From the NCBI GenBank assembly GCA_946480465.1, contig CAMLJY010000012.1, forward strand, positions 1 through 64,000: DNA of 64,000 bases. Reading direction: 5' to 3'. The position numbers and the translations under genes are program-made. The notes under the pieces are model-generated. The model saw nothing but the letters and a program-made list of their open reading frames with translations. It had not been told where the DNA came from and did no database searches. This document shows positions 27,495-38,046 of the stretch, in pieces. This DNA is from an uncultured Burkholderiales bacterium (GTDB lineage: Bacteria > Pseudomonadota > Gammaproteobacteria > Burkholderiales > Burkholderiaceae). Position 1 is the first letter of the stretch. The number at the start of each line of letters is the position of its first letter.

Positions 27495-30400
27495 TCACAC
27501 CTGCACCAGCTTGTCGTGGTTGGCGCGCGCCTGCTCCACCAGCCGGTCGGCCAGCACGCCTGCCTTGTCGGCATCCACCAGCGGCGGGCGCAGGCGCATC
27601 AGGTGGTCGAACAGCTGGCCATTCAGGGCGTCCTGCGCCGCGCGCTTGTGCGGGCTCCAGATGTTGCGATTGCTCTGCAGCTCCTGCACCAGCAGGTCCA
27701 CCAGTTCGACCGTCACATCCTTCAGCCGCAGCAGCTCGGCCGGCGTGGGTGTCCGTCCGGCCCCCACCACGTCCAGCACCGTGCGCAGGAAGGGCGCGCA
27801 GTGTTCCGGCAGGCCGCTCGGTGCATCGGCGTCATCCACGCTGCCGCCACGCAGCTCATCGATGATCTTCTGCAACTGCGCGATCACCTCGTTCCACTGC
27901 TCGCCCAGGGCCGCCAGGATGTCGTTCAGCCGCTCCGACAGCTTGCGGTACAGCACCGGGTCTTCGTCCGTGTGCTTGCGGATGTGCGAGCGGATGGCGT
28001 GCTCCATCTCGGAAGCCTTGGCGCGGTCGTTGGCCGCGCGGCCGAGGTGCGCATCGAACTCCGCATCGCTCAGCTGGATCGGCGGAATCTTCGGATCGAT
28101 GCCCAGTGAAATCACGTGCTCGTCGATCAGCCGGCGAACCTTGGCGCCAACGTCGACACCCAGCACCGGCGTGTCCTTGTAGCGGTTGCGTGCCCTGGCG
28201 TAGATGTAGGCCAGCCGCTTCGCATCGCCGGAATACGGCAAGCCCTCCGGGCGTGGCAACACGGTGTCCAGCGACGCCAAAAAGGCCTTGAGCTTGACGG
28301 CGAACTCGGCGCGCAGCCTCTCGCTGCCCAGCGCTTCGACGCAGGCCTCGGCGTCGTCCAGCGAATCGATGCCACGCTGGCGGAACAGGTCCACCACGCG
28401 CAGGTGCCGGTCGCGCAGCACCGGCACCTGATCCTTCAGGCTGGCCAGCGCGCCCTGAACGTCCTCGTCCGCATAGGCGGCCAGCGCTTCCTTCAAGTGC
28501 TGGGCCACGCCGTAGTAGTCCACCACGATGCCGCAGCGCTTGCCGAAGCCCGTGCGGTTCACCCGCGCGATGGCCTGCAGCAGCTCGGCCTCACGGATCG
28601 GCCGGTCCAGGTACATCACGCCTTCGATGGGTGCGTCGAAACCGGTGAGCAGCATCGACTTCACCACCAGGAAGGCCAGCGGGTCGGTCTTGCCCGGGTC
28701 GGCATGGAACAGCGGCTTCTTGAAGCGCTTGATCAGGGGCTCGTGCGCCGCGCCGTCCGTCCAGGCCTTCCAGGCCGGATCGTCGTTGTTGCTGCCCGAG
28801 ATGATGGGCGCGAACTCGATGCGCGCCAGCGTGTCGCGGTAGCGCCAGGCCTGCACAACCGCCTGCAGCTTGGGCGGCCGCTGGCACAAGGCCTCGTCGT
28901 CCAGGGCCCGGTCTTGCGGGCTCAGCGCGCCGGCCTCTTCGAGCAATTCGTCGCGGGCCCGCCGCAGCGCCGCGAAGTAGCGGGTCGCGGCAAGCCGGCT
29001 GTACGCCACCACCTGCGCCTTATATCCGTTAGGCAGGATGTTCGTCACGTAGTGGCGCAGCATGTCGCGCGCCTTGTCGGCGATCAGCTCGGGGGCATCG
29101 AAGATGTGCCCCTTGGTAGCGTACTTCTGCTTGATGGCCTCCAGTTCCTCGGGCGTGTGCTGGCGGAACAGGTCCTCGAACAGCTCGTCCAGGCTGGCGC
29201 CGTCCTTGATCGCACCCTGGGCCGTGCGGCCCTCGTAGAGCACCGGCACGGTGGCGCCGTCGGCCTCGGCTTCCTTGATGGTGTAGCGGTCGATGAACTC
29301 GCCGAAGATCTCGTGGGTGCGCTTCTTGTCACCCATGATGATGGGCGTGCCGGTGAAGCCGATGCGCGCGCAATTGGGCAGCCCGGCCAACAGGTTGGCA
29401 TGCAGGTCGCCCGCCTGCGTGCGGTGGGCCTCGTCCACCAGGACGAGGATGCTGTCGTCCTCGTTCAACACCTCGAACAGCTCTTCCGCCTTGTAGCGGG
29501 CCTTCGGCTCCTCGATCCGGGGCAGGTCGTCGGCGGTCAGTGGCGCGTCCCCCGCCGTGTCAGCGTCGCGGTACTTCTGGATGGTGGCGAACACCAGCCC
29601 CGGCCCGTGACGGCGGGCCATCGCCTTCACGCCCGCCGTGCTGTCGGCCACCTCCACCACTTCACCCGTCAGCGTCGCGGTGACGGACAGCTGGCCCTGC
29701 AGGTCCTTGCGGTCGGTGACCACGATGACCTTGAAGCGCCTCAACTGCGCATCAGCGCGCATCTTGCGCACCAGGAACACCATGGTCAGGCTCTTGCCCG
29801 AGCCCTGGGTGTGCCAGATGATGCCGCCGCGCTGGTCACTCTCGCCGTGCTGCAGCCGGGTCTGTCCGGCCTTGAGCCGCGCGATGGCGCGGTTCACCGC
29901 CCGGTACTGCTGGTAGCGGCAGACCGACTTGATGGTCTGGCCCCCCACCTGCATGAACAGCAGGAAGTTCTTCACCACGTCCAGCAGGTGCGCCGGCACC
30001 AGCAGGCCGGCGATCAGCCGCTGCTGCTCGTTGAGCTTCGGCTTGCCCAGCGCGTGCGCGACATCGGCCTCAGCCCCTCGACCATCGGGACCGACCACCG
30101 TCTTCCACTGCGCAAAGTGCTCGAAGCCGGCGCCGATGCATCCCACGCGCGCCTCGTCCACGCAACTGGCGATCAGCAGCTGGTTGGTGGCAAACAGCGC
30201 TTCATTGCCTTCGTTGTCGTCCACCTCGAAGGCGGCCCTGCGCTGATTGCTGTAGCGGCGCAGCTGATCCACCGCATCGGCCAACGGCTCGGGGATGGAC
30301 GGGCTCTTGCACTCCACCACCACCAGCGGAATGCCGTTCACCAGCAGCACCAGGTCCGGCACGATGAAGGCCTTGGCGCTGTTGAAGCCCGGCGGGCAAT

Positions 30401-30812
30401 CGACGCGGTACTGGTTGACGACCGTGAAGCGGTTGTTGGCCGGCGTCTCCCAGTCGATGTAGCGGATGGTCTGGCCGCGGCCGCCGTCCCAACCGGCCAA
30501 GCCTTCCACGGTCAGCCCCTTCACCAGCAGATCCGTCGCCGTCTGGTTGGCCTCCATCAGCTTGTGCGTGCCCAGCCGCGTGATGGCGGCCACGGCCTCG
30601 GACAGGCGGGCATCGTCCAGCCACGGCTGGCCCCGTGGGCCGGGGTTCAGCGCCCGCAATTGCGCGCGCAGTACCCCTTCCTGGATCACCTCGGCGAAGT
30701 GGGTGCGGCCGGTGGCGGCCGGGTCGTCCAGGCTTCCTTCCACAGGCACCCAGCCCAATGCCTGCAGCTGGGCGGCAAAAGGCCTCTCCACATCGTCGAG
30801 TTCCCAGCCCAT
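27495..30812 (-). CDS. hsdR: Type I restriction enzyme R subunit (HsdR)
   Basis: This 1105-residue motor and nuclease subunit cuts unmodified DNA after ATP-driven translocation. The N-terminal PD-(D/E)xK nuclease is visible as PDLVLLVNGIPLVVVECKSP near residues 150-170. The SF2 helicase follows with Walker A HTQGSGKSLT near 335, the DEAH box VLVDEAHRTQ near 455, and motifs GFTGTPI and VKSMLLTGFDAP further on. The C-terminal third is helical and would bind HsdM/HsdS. Length is normal for the family and no disruption is seen. The ATG at 30812 overlaps the last base of the DUF1016 gene's TGA (TGATG), so translation is coupled. Confidence 0.95.
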   Translation of the reverse strand: MGWELDDVERPFAAQLQALGWVPVEGSLDDPAATGRTHFAEVIQEGVLRAQLRALNPGPRGQPWLDDARLSEAVAAITRLGTHKLMEANQTATDLLVKGLTVEGLAGWDGGRGQTIRYIDWETPANNRFTVVNQYRVDCPPGFNSAKAFIVPDLVLLVNGIPLVVVECKSPSIPEPLADAVDQLRRYSNQRRAAFEVDDNEGNEALFATNQLLIASCVDEARVGCIGAGFEHFAQWKTVVGPDGRGAEADVAHALGKPKLNEQQRLIAGLLVPAHLLDVVKNFLLFMQVGGQTIKSVCRYQQYRAVNRAIARLKAGQTRLQHGESDQRGGIIWHTQGSGKSLTMVFLVRKMRADAQLRRFKVIVVTDRKDLQGQLSVTATLTGEVVEVADSTAGVKAMARRHGPGLVFATIQKYRDADTAGDAPLTADDLPRIEEPKARYKAEELFEVLNEDDSILVLVDEAHRTQAGDLHANLLAGLPNCARIGFTGTPIIMGDKKRTHEIFGEFIDRYTIKEAEADGATVPVLYEGRTAQGAIKDGASLDELFEDLFRQHTPEELEAIKQKYATKGHIFDAPELIADKARDMLRHYVTNILPNGYKAQVVAYSRLAATRYFAALRRARDELLEEAGALSPQDRALDDEALCQRPPKLQAVVQAWRYRDTLARIEFAPIISGSNNDDPAWKAWTDGAAHEPLIKRFKKPLFHADPGKTDPLAFLVVKSMLLTGFDAPIEGVMYLDRPIREAELLQAIARVNRTGFGKRCGIVVDYYGVAQHLKEALAAYADEDVQGALASLKDQVPVLRDRHLRVVDLFRQRGIDSLDDAEACVEALGSERLRAEFAVKLKAFLASLDTVLPRPEGLPYSGDAKRLAYIYARARNRYKDTPVLGVDVGAKVRRLIDEHVISLGIDPKIPPIQLSDAEFDAHLGRAANDRAKASEMEHAIRSHIRKHTDEDPVLYRKLSERLNDILAALGEQWNEVIAQLQKIIDELRGGSVDDADAPSGLPEHCAPFLRTVLDVVGAGRTPTPAELLRLKDVTVELVDLLVQELQSNRNIWSPHKRAAQDALNGQLFDHLMRLRPPLVDADKAGVLADRLVEQARANHDKLVQV

Positions 30813-31870
30813 CACGCCTCCCCTTCCCGCTCACCGGGCAGCGCCTTCAACTCGCGCTCGATCTGCTCGATGCTCGGCAGGCCGGTCTGCAGTTCGGCGG
30901 GCAGGGATTCAAGCAGCTTGTATTCCGCAATGCCCAGCGGTTGGCTCTTCTCGCGCAGCGCGTACTCGGCCACCACCTTGTTCTTGCTCTTGCACAACAG
31001 CAGGCCGATGGTGGGGTTGTCCTGCTCGCTCTTCACCTGGGCATCCACCACGGTGAGGTAGAAGCCCAATTGACCGAGGTGTTCAGGCCGGAACTTGTCG
31101 GCCTTCAGCTCGATGACCACGTAGCAGCGCAGCTTCAGGTGGTAGAAGAGCAGGTCAAGAAAGAAGTCGTCACCGCCGACTTCCAGGTGCACCTGGCGCC
31201 CGACGAAGGCAAAGCCCGCGCCGAGTTCGAGCAGGAACTGGGTGATGTGCTGCACCAGCGCGGTTTCGATCTCCCGCTCGTCGGCTTCCTTGCCCAGTCG
31301 GAGGAAGTCGAACAGATACGGGTCCTTGAGCGATTGCCGGGCCAGGTCGGTGTCTGCGGCCGGCAGCCGCGCCGAGAAGTTGGTCAGGGCTTGACCCTCG
31401 CGCTCGATCTGCCGGGTTTCGATCTGCATTTCGAGAATCGACCGCGACCAGCCGTGCTCCACCGCGCGCTGGGCATACTGCAGGCGCTGCGACCGGCTCT
31501 TGAGCTTGCTGAGCAGCACCAGGTTGTGGCCCCAGGGCAATTGTCCAACAGCCTGTTGGACGATTGCCGCCTCGGGCCAGGCCTGCGCAAAGGCCCGCAT
31601 GTACATCAGGTTGGCGCGCGAGAAGCCCTTCATATCCGGAAAGGCGGTACGCAGGTCGTGCGCCAGCCGGTCGATCACCTTCGCGCCCCAGCCTTCGCGG
31701 CTTTGCCGGTCCAGGATGTCCCGCCCGATCTGCCAGTACAGCAGCACCAGTTCGCGGTTCACCGCCAGCGCGGCGCGCTGCTGGGCCGTGTGGATGCGGG
31801 TCTTCAGCTCGGCCAGCCAGTCGGCGTAGCCGGCGGGGGGTGTGGTGAGCGAGGCGGGGCGGGCGGTCAT
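30812..31870 (-). CDS. DUF1016/YhcG-type PD-(D/E)xK nuclease inside the R-M operon
   Basis: This 352-residue protein has an N-terminal DUF1016 domain (YADWLAELKTRIHTAQQRAAL, WQIGRDILDRQ; both named in part). The C-terminal nuclease domain has the catalytic pattern GGDDFFLDLLFYH then RCYVVIELK (D...ExK). The family is widespread beside type I restriction genes and has been proposed from structure comparison to be a Holliday-junction-resolvase-like nuclease; its function is not established. The ATG at 31870 overlaps the HsdS stop as ATGA, and its TGA overlaps the HsdR start, so it is an integral part of this operon and not a casual neighbour. Confidence 0.9.
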   Translation of the reverse strand: MTARPASLTTPPAGYADWLAELKTRIHTAQQRAALAVNRELVLLYWQIGRDILDRQSREGWGAKVIDRLAHDLRTAFPDMKGFSRANLMYMRAFAQAWPEAAIVQQAVGQLPWGHNLVLLSKLKSRSQRLQYAQRAVEHGWSRSILEMQIETRQIEREGQALTNFSARLPAADTDLARQSLKDPYLFDFLRLGKEADEREIETALVQHITQFLLELGAGFAFVGRQVHLEVGGDDFFLDLLFYHLKLRCYVVIELKADKFRPEHLGQLGFYLTVVDAQVKSEQDNPTIGLLLCKSKNKVVAEYALREKSQPLGIAEYKLLESLPAELQTGLPSIEQIERELKALPGEREGEA

Positions 31871-33183
31871 GGGGCGGCGCCGTCCAGCAGAGGGGTGACG
31901 CGGACGCGGCCGGTGAGGAGGTCGTCCATGAGGCCATTCTTAGTCTGCCTAAGCGCATCCGCAGATCGCTCAGCGCACGCGCGCTCTACGTCGAGCGCAT
32001 CAATTCGCTCGTGAACGGCTGCCTGCTCAGAGGCAGGCGGAGCGGGGATTCGAAGACTGCGGAGATCCTTCCAGTAGATGGCCGCCACTGACGTCGTACC
32101 GATCGCCAGGCGCAATAGTCGCCTCCGACCAATTTCGCTACCAAGGTAATCGGCAAAGAAGTGCCCATTACCAGATCGCCCGGGGACTCTTGCACGGAGA
32201 ATGTTGTTGTCAAAGATATGCGGAACTCCATTGCTTCGCCAAGAGCATGTCTTTCCAACGAGCTCAGGCGTGTTTCTAGTATTGAAAAGCAGATCTCCTT
32301 CTTCTAGCACAAATTTTGCGACCTGAACGACACGACTAACAGCAAGTGGCTCAACTGACCTCAAGTCCAGCTCATTGTTCGCCAGCAAATTTCCCATCTT
32401 CACGAGGCCAATGTTTTGAGCATCGAGGGACGCGCCCCGACTTGGGACTCCAAGGATCGGTTGAGCCTGAAGCTCACCAAAAGTTGGAGTCGCCCACTCT
32501 TTCGGGATCCAGCCAAGCGGAGACTGCTTGTAGAGTTGCGGCGCCTCATCCCGAGTTGGGCGCAGTTCGCCGTTGGCATTGATGCCACGCGTCAGCAAGT
32601 CGCGCAAAAAGCCCTGTTTGACAGCCTTGAGCTTGGCAATGCTCGCCTCGGTTAGATGTATTGCGGCATCGAGAGTGTCAAGGATCTCGGCGACACGACG
32701 CTGATTTCCAAGTGGCGGAAGTGGAACTTCAAACTCACGGAGATCCACCTGAAAAAGGTGCGGCACACCGAGACCCGACTTCTTGTCTTGAACCAGCTTC
32801 TGGAACGCTGCAGCCTTTGTCACTTGATGAAGGAAGGCCGGCTCGAGCATAGCTGAGCACCGAATCACCGCGATGGATCCGTTTACCGTTGAAGGCTGAG
32901 GGAGTTGACGCACTAGATTACTGATGCCTAGGGTACTTCCATCCTTCACCAAGAGCACATCCCCCGGCTCCAGCATCAATTCAGGCGATTCTCTATAGCG
33001 TTTCTCCGATATGAAATTGACGCCATGAAAGTCGATATGGGCGCCTTTGATGTTGGGCGTGGCGAGGAATATGCAGCCATCCGCTTGGTACTCAGACGCC
33101 TGAAGTCCCTTCCAGCCGATTCTCGCTTTGATAGTTGCGCAGGCACCGAGCCTAATAGGTGGCCAACATTCCTTAGCCGACAT
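31867..33183 (-). CDS. hsdS: Type I restriction enzyme specificity subunit (HsdS)
   Basis: This 438-residue subunit reads the target sequence and bridges HsdM and HsdR. It has the expected two-fold layout: target-recognition domain 1 (about residues 1-155), a conserved helix ([21 protein letters not shown]), recognition domain 2 (about 225-385), and a second helix ([19 protein letters not shown]). The recognition domains are clearly AT-richer than the rest of the window, especially 32,250-33,150, with codons rare in neighbouring genes. This is typical of specificity domains acquired by recombination. Its ATG overlaps the last 11 bases of hsdM. The recognition sequence cannot be deduced by eye. 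Confidence 0.93.
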   Translation of the reverse strand: MSAKECWPPIRLGACATIKARIGWKGLQASEYQADGCIFLATPNIKGAHIDFHGVNFISEKRYRESPELMLEPGDVLLVKDGSTLGISNLVRQLPQPSTVNGSIAVIRCSAMLEPAFLHQVTKAAAFQKLVQDKKSGLGVPHLFQVDLREFEVPLPPLGNQRRVAEILDTLDAAIHLTEASIAKLKAVKQGFLRDLLTRGINANGELRPTRDEAPQLYKQSPLGWIPKEWATPTFGELQAQPILGVPSRGASLDAQNIGLVKMGNLLANNELDLRSVEPLAVSRVVQVAKFVLEEGDLLFNTRNTPELVGKTCSWRSNGVPHIFDNNILRARVPGRSGNGHFFADYLGSEIGRRRLLRLAIGTTSVAAIYWKDLRSLRIPAPPASEQAAVHERIDALDVERACAERSADALRQTKNGLMDDLLTGRVRVTPLLDGAAP

Positions 33184-35671
33184 ACCCCAGCCCCTTCAGA
33201 AATCGTTGCAGCGCCTGCGCCGCTGCATCGCGCTCGCCCTCAATCTCAGTCAGAGTCACGCGATACTTGGCCCACCAGTTCTCGAACGCCGCGACCACGG
33301 CCTTGCGCTGGGCTGCCACGTAGCGCTCGACGATCGCCTTCATGTCGTTGTGCAGGATCGTCAGCAGCAACTCGGCGGCCTGATCGGCGGACAGTCCATC
33401 GACCGCGGCATTGAGGTGGACGGCGAAGCTGTCCTTCTTGGCTTTCAGCTGCTTCTTGACGGCAGCGAGTTCCTTCTTCCACGCCTGCAGCTGCGCCTCG
33501 CCCACGGCGTTGTCGTCGTCCTCATCCGCGGCATCGGCACCTGCATCGTCGCCCTCGCCATCGGAACCAGCCTTCGGATCGGCGGCCTTGATCTGGCTGT
33601 CCAGCTCGACCTTCTTCGCTTCCAGCTCGTTGATGGCGTCCACAAAATCGCCCATCAGGAAGCGGACGAGCTTGTGTTCCAGCGGATTGGCCTTCTTCTT
33701 GGCGTCTTCGTCGCTCAGCTCGCTGAGGATGGTGGCGCGCCAGCCCCGGACCAGGCCCAGCGGGCCACGCGCCATGACGGTCTTGAAGTCGTTGAGGTTG
33801 TCGTACCAGAAGCCGGCGCTGATGCCGCGCACCTGGAAGACATCGAGCAGGCCGATGGGTTCGAGCTCCGCAGCAAAGCTGTGCAGCAGATCTTCGCGGG
33901 TGGCCACGGCGCTGCCCGCGCCTTGCAGCGCCGCGATGCGGCCCGCATGCTGGGCCCACCACCGCTCGAAGGCCGCGCGAATGGCGGCCTCCTTTGCCAC
34001 CAGCCCGGCGTTGCCTTCAATGGCCGCCCTCAGGTCCTGGCGTTTGCCGAGCGCCGGCGAGAAGTCCAGGTACTTGACATCGCGCTCGACGAACAGCGCC
34101 ATGGGGTCCAGGCCATGCGCGGCGAACAGCGCGGCCTGGGCTTCGACCTCGGCCTTCGGCACCCCACCCACGAGGTGCGCGCGCACGTCGTGCGGTTCGG
34201 GCGGTGGTGCGTTGTCTGCATAGCGGCGGATGTTGAGGTTGTAGCCGCTCTCCTTCAGCGTGGCGTGGTCCACGATGGCCGAGAAGCCGGGGACGGCCTT
34301 GAACGCATCGAAGGTGGTGACGATCTTCTCGATGTGTTCGGGCAACAGCTGGTTCTGCGCGCGGCCTTCGAAATATTCGCGGTCGGCGTTGATGAACAGC
34401 ACCTTGCCTTGGCGCTCGGGCGGCTTGCCGCTGATGCGCCGGGCGCCCTTCTGCACCTGCTGGCGCAGCACCAGGATGCAGGCCGGAATGCCGGTGCCAT
34501 AAAAGAGGTTGGGCGCCACGCCGATCACCGCTTCGAGCAGGTCGGCGTCAATGATGCTGGCGCGAATCGCCTTCTCTTCTCCGCCGCGGAACAGCACGCC
34601 GTGCGGCATCACGGTGGCCACCATGCCGCCGTCGCGCGTCACGGCCAGCATGTGCTGCAGGAACATCAAGTCGGCCTTCTTGGCCCCCAGTGGCACCTGG
34701 CCATGGCGGAAGCGCTCGGGGAACTTGGGCGCCCAGGCCGGCGTGCCGTCGGCGTTCTTCTCGGTATTGCCCCAGTTGATCGAGAACGGCGGATTTGTGA
34801 GCACGCGGTCGAAGCGCATCAGCTCGCCGCCTTCCACGTGCTGCGGCTCGGCCAGCGTGTCGTCGTTCTTGATGGTGTCGTGGTTGCTGATGCCATGCAG
34901 CAGCATGTTCATCTTGGCGATGGACCACACCGTGCCGTTGAACTCCTGCCCGAACAGGCTGGCCTTGCGGCCATCCTCGCCGTGCTCGTCGATGTACTCC
35001 TTGGCCGCGATCAGCATGCCGCCGGAGCCACAGCAGGGGTCGTAGATGTCGTGCTTCAGCTCCGGCTTGATGAGCCGCACCATCATGCGCACCACCGAGC
35101 GCGGCGTGTAGAACTCGCCGCCCTTCTTGCCGGCCGAGTCGGCGAATTCGCCGATCAGGTATTCATAGGCCGCGCCCAGCAGGTCGGGAAACTCGAAGTC
35201 GTCATTGCGCAGCCGGTGGATGCCGAAATGCGTGATCAGCTGGCGCAGCTTGATGTCGGGGATCTTGCTCTGGCCCACCTTGCGGGTGAAGTCGATGTGC
35301 GCCAACACGTCGTGCATGCTGGCGTTGTCGGTCTCGATGCCGGTGATGGCCTTGTTCAGCGCATCGCCCACGTTCTGGTGGGCGTCGTCGACCAAGCCCT
35401 GGTAGCGCGACTGCGGCGGCACCCAGAATGAGCCTTCCGTCTTGTACCAGCGGGGGTTTTCGGCGGATCGCTCGGCCTTCGCCTTGGTCTGGCCGGCCTC
35501 CATTTCGAGGCGTATCACTTCCTCGCGCCGTTCGTCGAACACGTCCGAACAGCGCTTGAGGAACAGCATCCCGAAGATGTATTCCTTGAACTCCGAAGCG
35601 TCCATCTTGCCGCGCAGGATGTCGGCGGCTTTGAACAGGTGGCGCTCCAGCTGGGGCAGGGTGAGGGGCAT
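33173..35671 (-). CDS. hsdM: Type I DNA methyltransferase subunit (HsdM), long form
   Basis: This 832-residue subunit methylates adenine N6 in the target and protects host DNA. The N-terminal HsdM helical domain ([20 protein letters not shown]) is followed by [15 protein letters not shown], the SAM motif [13 protein letters not shown] near residue 212 and catalytic NPPF ([12 protein letters not shown]) near 294. Classical HsdM is about 500-530 residues. Here about 300 extra residues follow, with predicted helices and an acidic Asp/Glu/Ala stretch near 33,500-33,560, a layout I recall from a long-form subgroup. The ATG at 35671 starts the conserved domain; the in-frame extension upstream is dropped. 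First gene of the hsdM-hsdS-DUF1016-hsdR-protease operon. Confidence 0.94.
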   Translation of the reverse strand: MPLTLPQLERHLFKAADILRGKMDASEFKEYIFGMLFLKRCSDVFDERREEVIRLEMEAGQTKAKAERSAENPRWYKTEGSFWVPPQSRYQGLVDDAHQNVGDALNKAITGIETDNASMHDVLAHIDFTRKVGQSKIPDIKLRQLITHFGIHRLRNDDFEFPDLLGAAYEYLIGEFADSAGKKGGEFYTPRSVVRMMVRLIKPELKHDIYDPCCGSGGMLIAAKEYIDEHGEDGRKASLFGQEFNGTVWSIAKMNMLLHGISNHDTIKNDDTLAEPQHVEGGELMRFDRVLTNPPFSINWGNTEKNADGTPAWAPKFPERFRHGQVPLGAKKADLMFLQHMLAVTRDGGMVATVMPHGVLFRGGEEKAIRASIIDADLLEAVIGVAPNLFYGTGIPACILVLRQQVQKGARRISGKPPERQGKVLFINADREYFEGRAQNQLLPEHIEKIVTTFDAFKAVPGFSAIVDHATLKESGYNLNIRRYADNAPPPEPHDVRAHLVGGVPKAEVEAQAALFAAHGLDPMALFVERDVKYLDFSPALGKRQDLRAAIEGNAGLVAKEAAIRAAFERWWAQHAGRIAALQGAGSAVATREDLLHSFAAELEPIGLLDVFQVRGISAGFWYDNLNDFKTVMARGPLGLVRGWRATILSELSDEDAKKKANPLEHKLVRFLMGDFVDAINELEAKKVELDSQIKAADPKAGSDGEGDDAGADAADEDDDNAVGEAQLQAWKKELAAVKKQLKAKKDSFAVHLNAAVDGLSADQAAELLLTILHNDMKAIVERYVAAQRKAVVAAFENWWAKYRVTLTEIEGERDAAAQALQRFLKGLGYVG

Positions 35672-35846
35672 GGTTGTTCTCGGATCAGCAGAGCCCCGGC
35701 GTTCGCACGTCGAAGCGCCGCACGCGCCGAGGACAACCGGCAAATATCGCACGCCAGCACCCGCCCGGCGGCGACCGGCGCAAGGCCAGTCTGAGACGGA
35801 GCGATCCGGCCACCGTCGGCAGCCAGACCGTGCCCCGCGCCTAACG

Positions 35847-37847
35847 TCAGAAGTGAATGCCCTTCATCATCTGCTGCAGCGCCACCGCCTCGGGCGACAG
35901 CTTCTGCTTTTCGCCGCCCTTCTCGCCCTTGGCCGCATCCGAATCGGGGAACATGCGGAAGGTCGTGTTCATCACGATCTGCGCCACCTTCGGCGCAAAG
36001 GCGTGCAGCACCTGGCCGGTGATGCCCAGGCGCGTGGCGATGCGCACCGGCTTGTAGACGCAGGCCTCGGCGATCATGTCGGCCGCTTCTTCCGGCGCCA
36101 GCGTCGGCACGTTGTTGTAGATCTTGGTGGGCGCGATCATCGGCGTGCGCACCAGCGGCATGTTGATCGTCGTGAACGTGATGCCTTGGTCCGAGAACTC
36201 GCTGGCCGCGCACCGGGTCCAGGCGTCCAGCGCGGCCTTGGAGGCCACGTAGGCCGAGAAGCGCGGCGCATTCGTCAGCACGCCGATCGAGCTGATGTTG
36301 ACCACGTGGCCACGGCGCTTCTTCACCATGCCGGGCAGCAGGCCCATGGTGATGCGCAGGCAGCCGAAGTAGTTCAGATCCATCGTGCGCTGGAAGTCGT
36401 GGAAGCGCTCGTAGCTGTTCTCGATGGCGCGGCGGATGGAGCGGCCGGCGTTGTTGATCAGGAAATCGACGCCGCCGTGCTGCTCTTCCAGCGTCTTCAC
36501 GAATTCGGCGCAGCCCGCCTCGTCGGCGATGTCGACGGAATAGCTGAACACCTTCGCGCCCTTGCCGGCAAATTCCTGGATCTCCTTCACCGCTTCGGCC
36601 AGCTTGTCCTCGCCGCGCGCGCAGATGATGGTGATGGCACCCGCTTCCGCGAACTTCTTCGCCGCCGCCAGGCCGATGCCGGACGAGCCGCCGGTGACGA
36701 GCACCACCTTGCCGGCCACGCTGCCCTTCAGGCTGCGGTCGATGAACAGGTCGGGGTCGAGGTGGCGTTCCCAGTAGTCCCACAGGCGCCACGCGTAGTC
36801 GCGCAGGTTGGGGCACTTGATGTCCGAGCCGTCCAGCGCCTTCAGCGTCTCGCGGCAGTCGAACCTCGTCGGGTAGTTGACGAAGTTCATCATATCCTCG
36901 GGCAGGCCCAGGTCCTTCATGATGGCGTGGTACACGCGCCGCACCGGGGCCAGCGCCATCATGCCCTTCTTCACGCTCTTCGGGATGAAGCCGAGCAATG
37001 CGGCGTTGACGAAGAGGTTCATCTTCGGCGCGTGCGCGGCCTTGCTGAAGATGTCCAGCACGTCGCCCACGCGGTAGCCCACCGGGTCGACCAGGTGATA
37101 GCACTTGCCCTTCAAATCCTTGACGTTGTGCGAGATGTGGTCCAGCGCCGCCACCACGAAATCCACAGGCACGATGTTGACGCGCCCGCCCTCCAGGCCC
37201 ACGGCCGGCATCCACGGCGGCAGGATCTGGCGCATGCGCTGGATGACCTTGAAGAAGTAGTACGGCCCGTCGATCTTGTCCATCTCGCCGGTGGTGGAGT
37301 CGCCCACCACCATGGCCGGGCGGTACACCGTCCAGGGCACCTTGCACTCCTTGCGCACGATCTTCTCGCTCTCGTGCTTGGTCATGAAGTACGGGTGGTC
37401 CAGGCCTTCCGCCTCGTCGAACATGTCTTCGCGGAACACGCCTTCGTAGAGGCCCGCGGCGGCGATCGACGAAACGTGGTGCACGTGCTTCGCATCCACC
37501 GCTTTCGCGAACTCGCACATGTTGCGCGTGCCCTCGATGTTGACCTGGACCTGGCTCTCCTCGTCGGCCGACAGGTCGTACACCGCGGCCAGGTGGTACA
37601 CCGCGTCCACCGTGCCCTTCAGGCCCTTGATGTCCTCGGCGCTGACGCCCAGCTTCTTCGCCGTCAGGTCGCCGGCCACGGGAATCGCGCGGGTCTTGTT
37701 GACGCCCCAGAACTTGTACAGGTCGGCCACCTTGCCTTCGCTGCCGGCGCGCACCAGGAAAGACACCGTGGCGCCACGCCGCGCCAGCAGCGCCTTGACG
37801 AGACGCTTGCCGATGAAACCGGTGGCACCGGTGACGAAGTAGTGCAT
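35847..37847 (-). CDS. Two-domain fatty acyl-CoA reductase (alcohol-forming)
   Basis: This 666-residue protein fuses an extended SDR domain and a classical SDR domain. Domain 1 (about 1-350) has [16 protein letters not shown] and the catalytic [12 protein letters not shown]. Domain 2 (about 375-640) has [25 protein letters not shown] and [11 protein letters not shown]. It closely resembles, in order and in many blocks ([37 protein letters not shown]), the Marinobacter acyl-CoA reductase that takes long-chain acyl-CoA or acyl-ACP through the aldehyde to the fatty alcohol with NADPH. Mycobacterial relatives have the same layout. Fatty alcohol usually goes into wax esters; no wax-ester synthase lies in this window. 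It is a single-gene unit. Confidence 0.92.
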   Translation of the reverse strand: MHYFVTGATGFIGKRLVKALLARRGATVSFLVRAGSEGKVADLYKFWGVNKTRAIPVAGDLTAKKLGVSAEDIKGLKGTVDAVYHLAAVYDLSADEESQVQVNIEGTRNMCEFAKAVDAKHVHHVSSIAAAGLYEGVFREDMFDEAEGLDHPYFMTKHESEKIVRKECKVPWTVYRPAMVVGDSTTGEMDKIDGPYYFFKVIQRMRQILPPWMPAVGLEGGRVNIVPVDFVVAALDHISHNVKDLKGKCYHLVDPVGYRVGDVLDIFSKAAHAPKMNLFVNAALLGFIPKSVKKGMMALAPVRRVYHAIMKDLGLPEDMMNFVNYPTRFDCRETLKALDGSDIKCPNLRDYAWRLWDYWERHLDPDLFIDRSLKGSVAGKVVLVTGGSSGIGLAAAKKFAEAGAITIICARGEDKLAEAVKEIQEFAGKGAKVFSYSVDIADEAGCAEFVKTLEEQHGGVDFLINNAGRSIRRAIENSYERFHDFQRTMDLNYFGCLRITMGLLPGMVKKRRGHVVNISSIGVLTNAPRFSAYVASKAALDAWTRCAASEFSDQGITFTTINMPLVRTPMIAPTKIYNNVPTLAPEEAADMIAEACVYKPVRIATRLGITGQVLHAFAPKVAQIVMNTTFRMFPDSDAAKGEKGGEKQKLSPEAVALQQMMKGIHF

Positions 37848-38046
37848 GAAGCTCCTCCAAGGGCGGAAGTGGAGGCCGCGCGGAAGCGGCCGGTTCGACG
37901 GGTTCTTCGGCGCATCTTAGGCAAACATGCCTCGCGGCCCTTGCGCGGTAACCCCAAGGCAGCGCGGTGGCGGCCTGGATTGGAGAGCCCTGCCGGTTCG
38001 TGAAGCGTGCCGCAGCCGCGCCGATGGGACGGCGGCGCGGCGCACC

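Noticed and set aside
28116..31061. A 981-codon plus-strand open frame across hsdR and the DUF1016 gene
   Set aside because: It is antisense to well-recognised genes with catalytic motifs; its translation is Gln/Val/His/Arg-rich without domains.
26806..35671. The restriction operon as an integrated mobile island
   Set aside because: No integrase, transposase, tRNA gene or flanking direct repeat was seen, and apart from hsdS the genes have the same high GC as the rest of the window.
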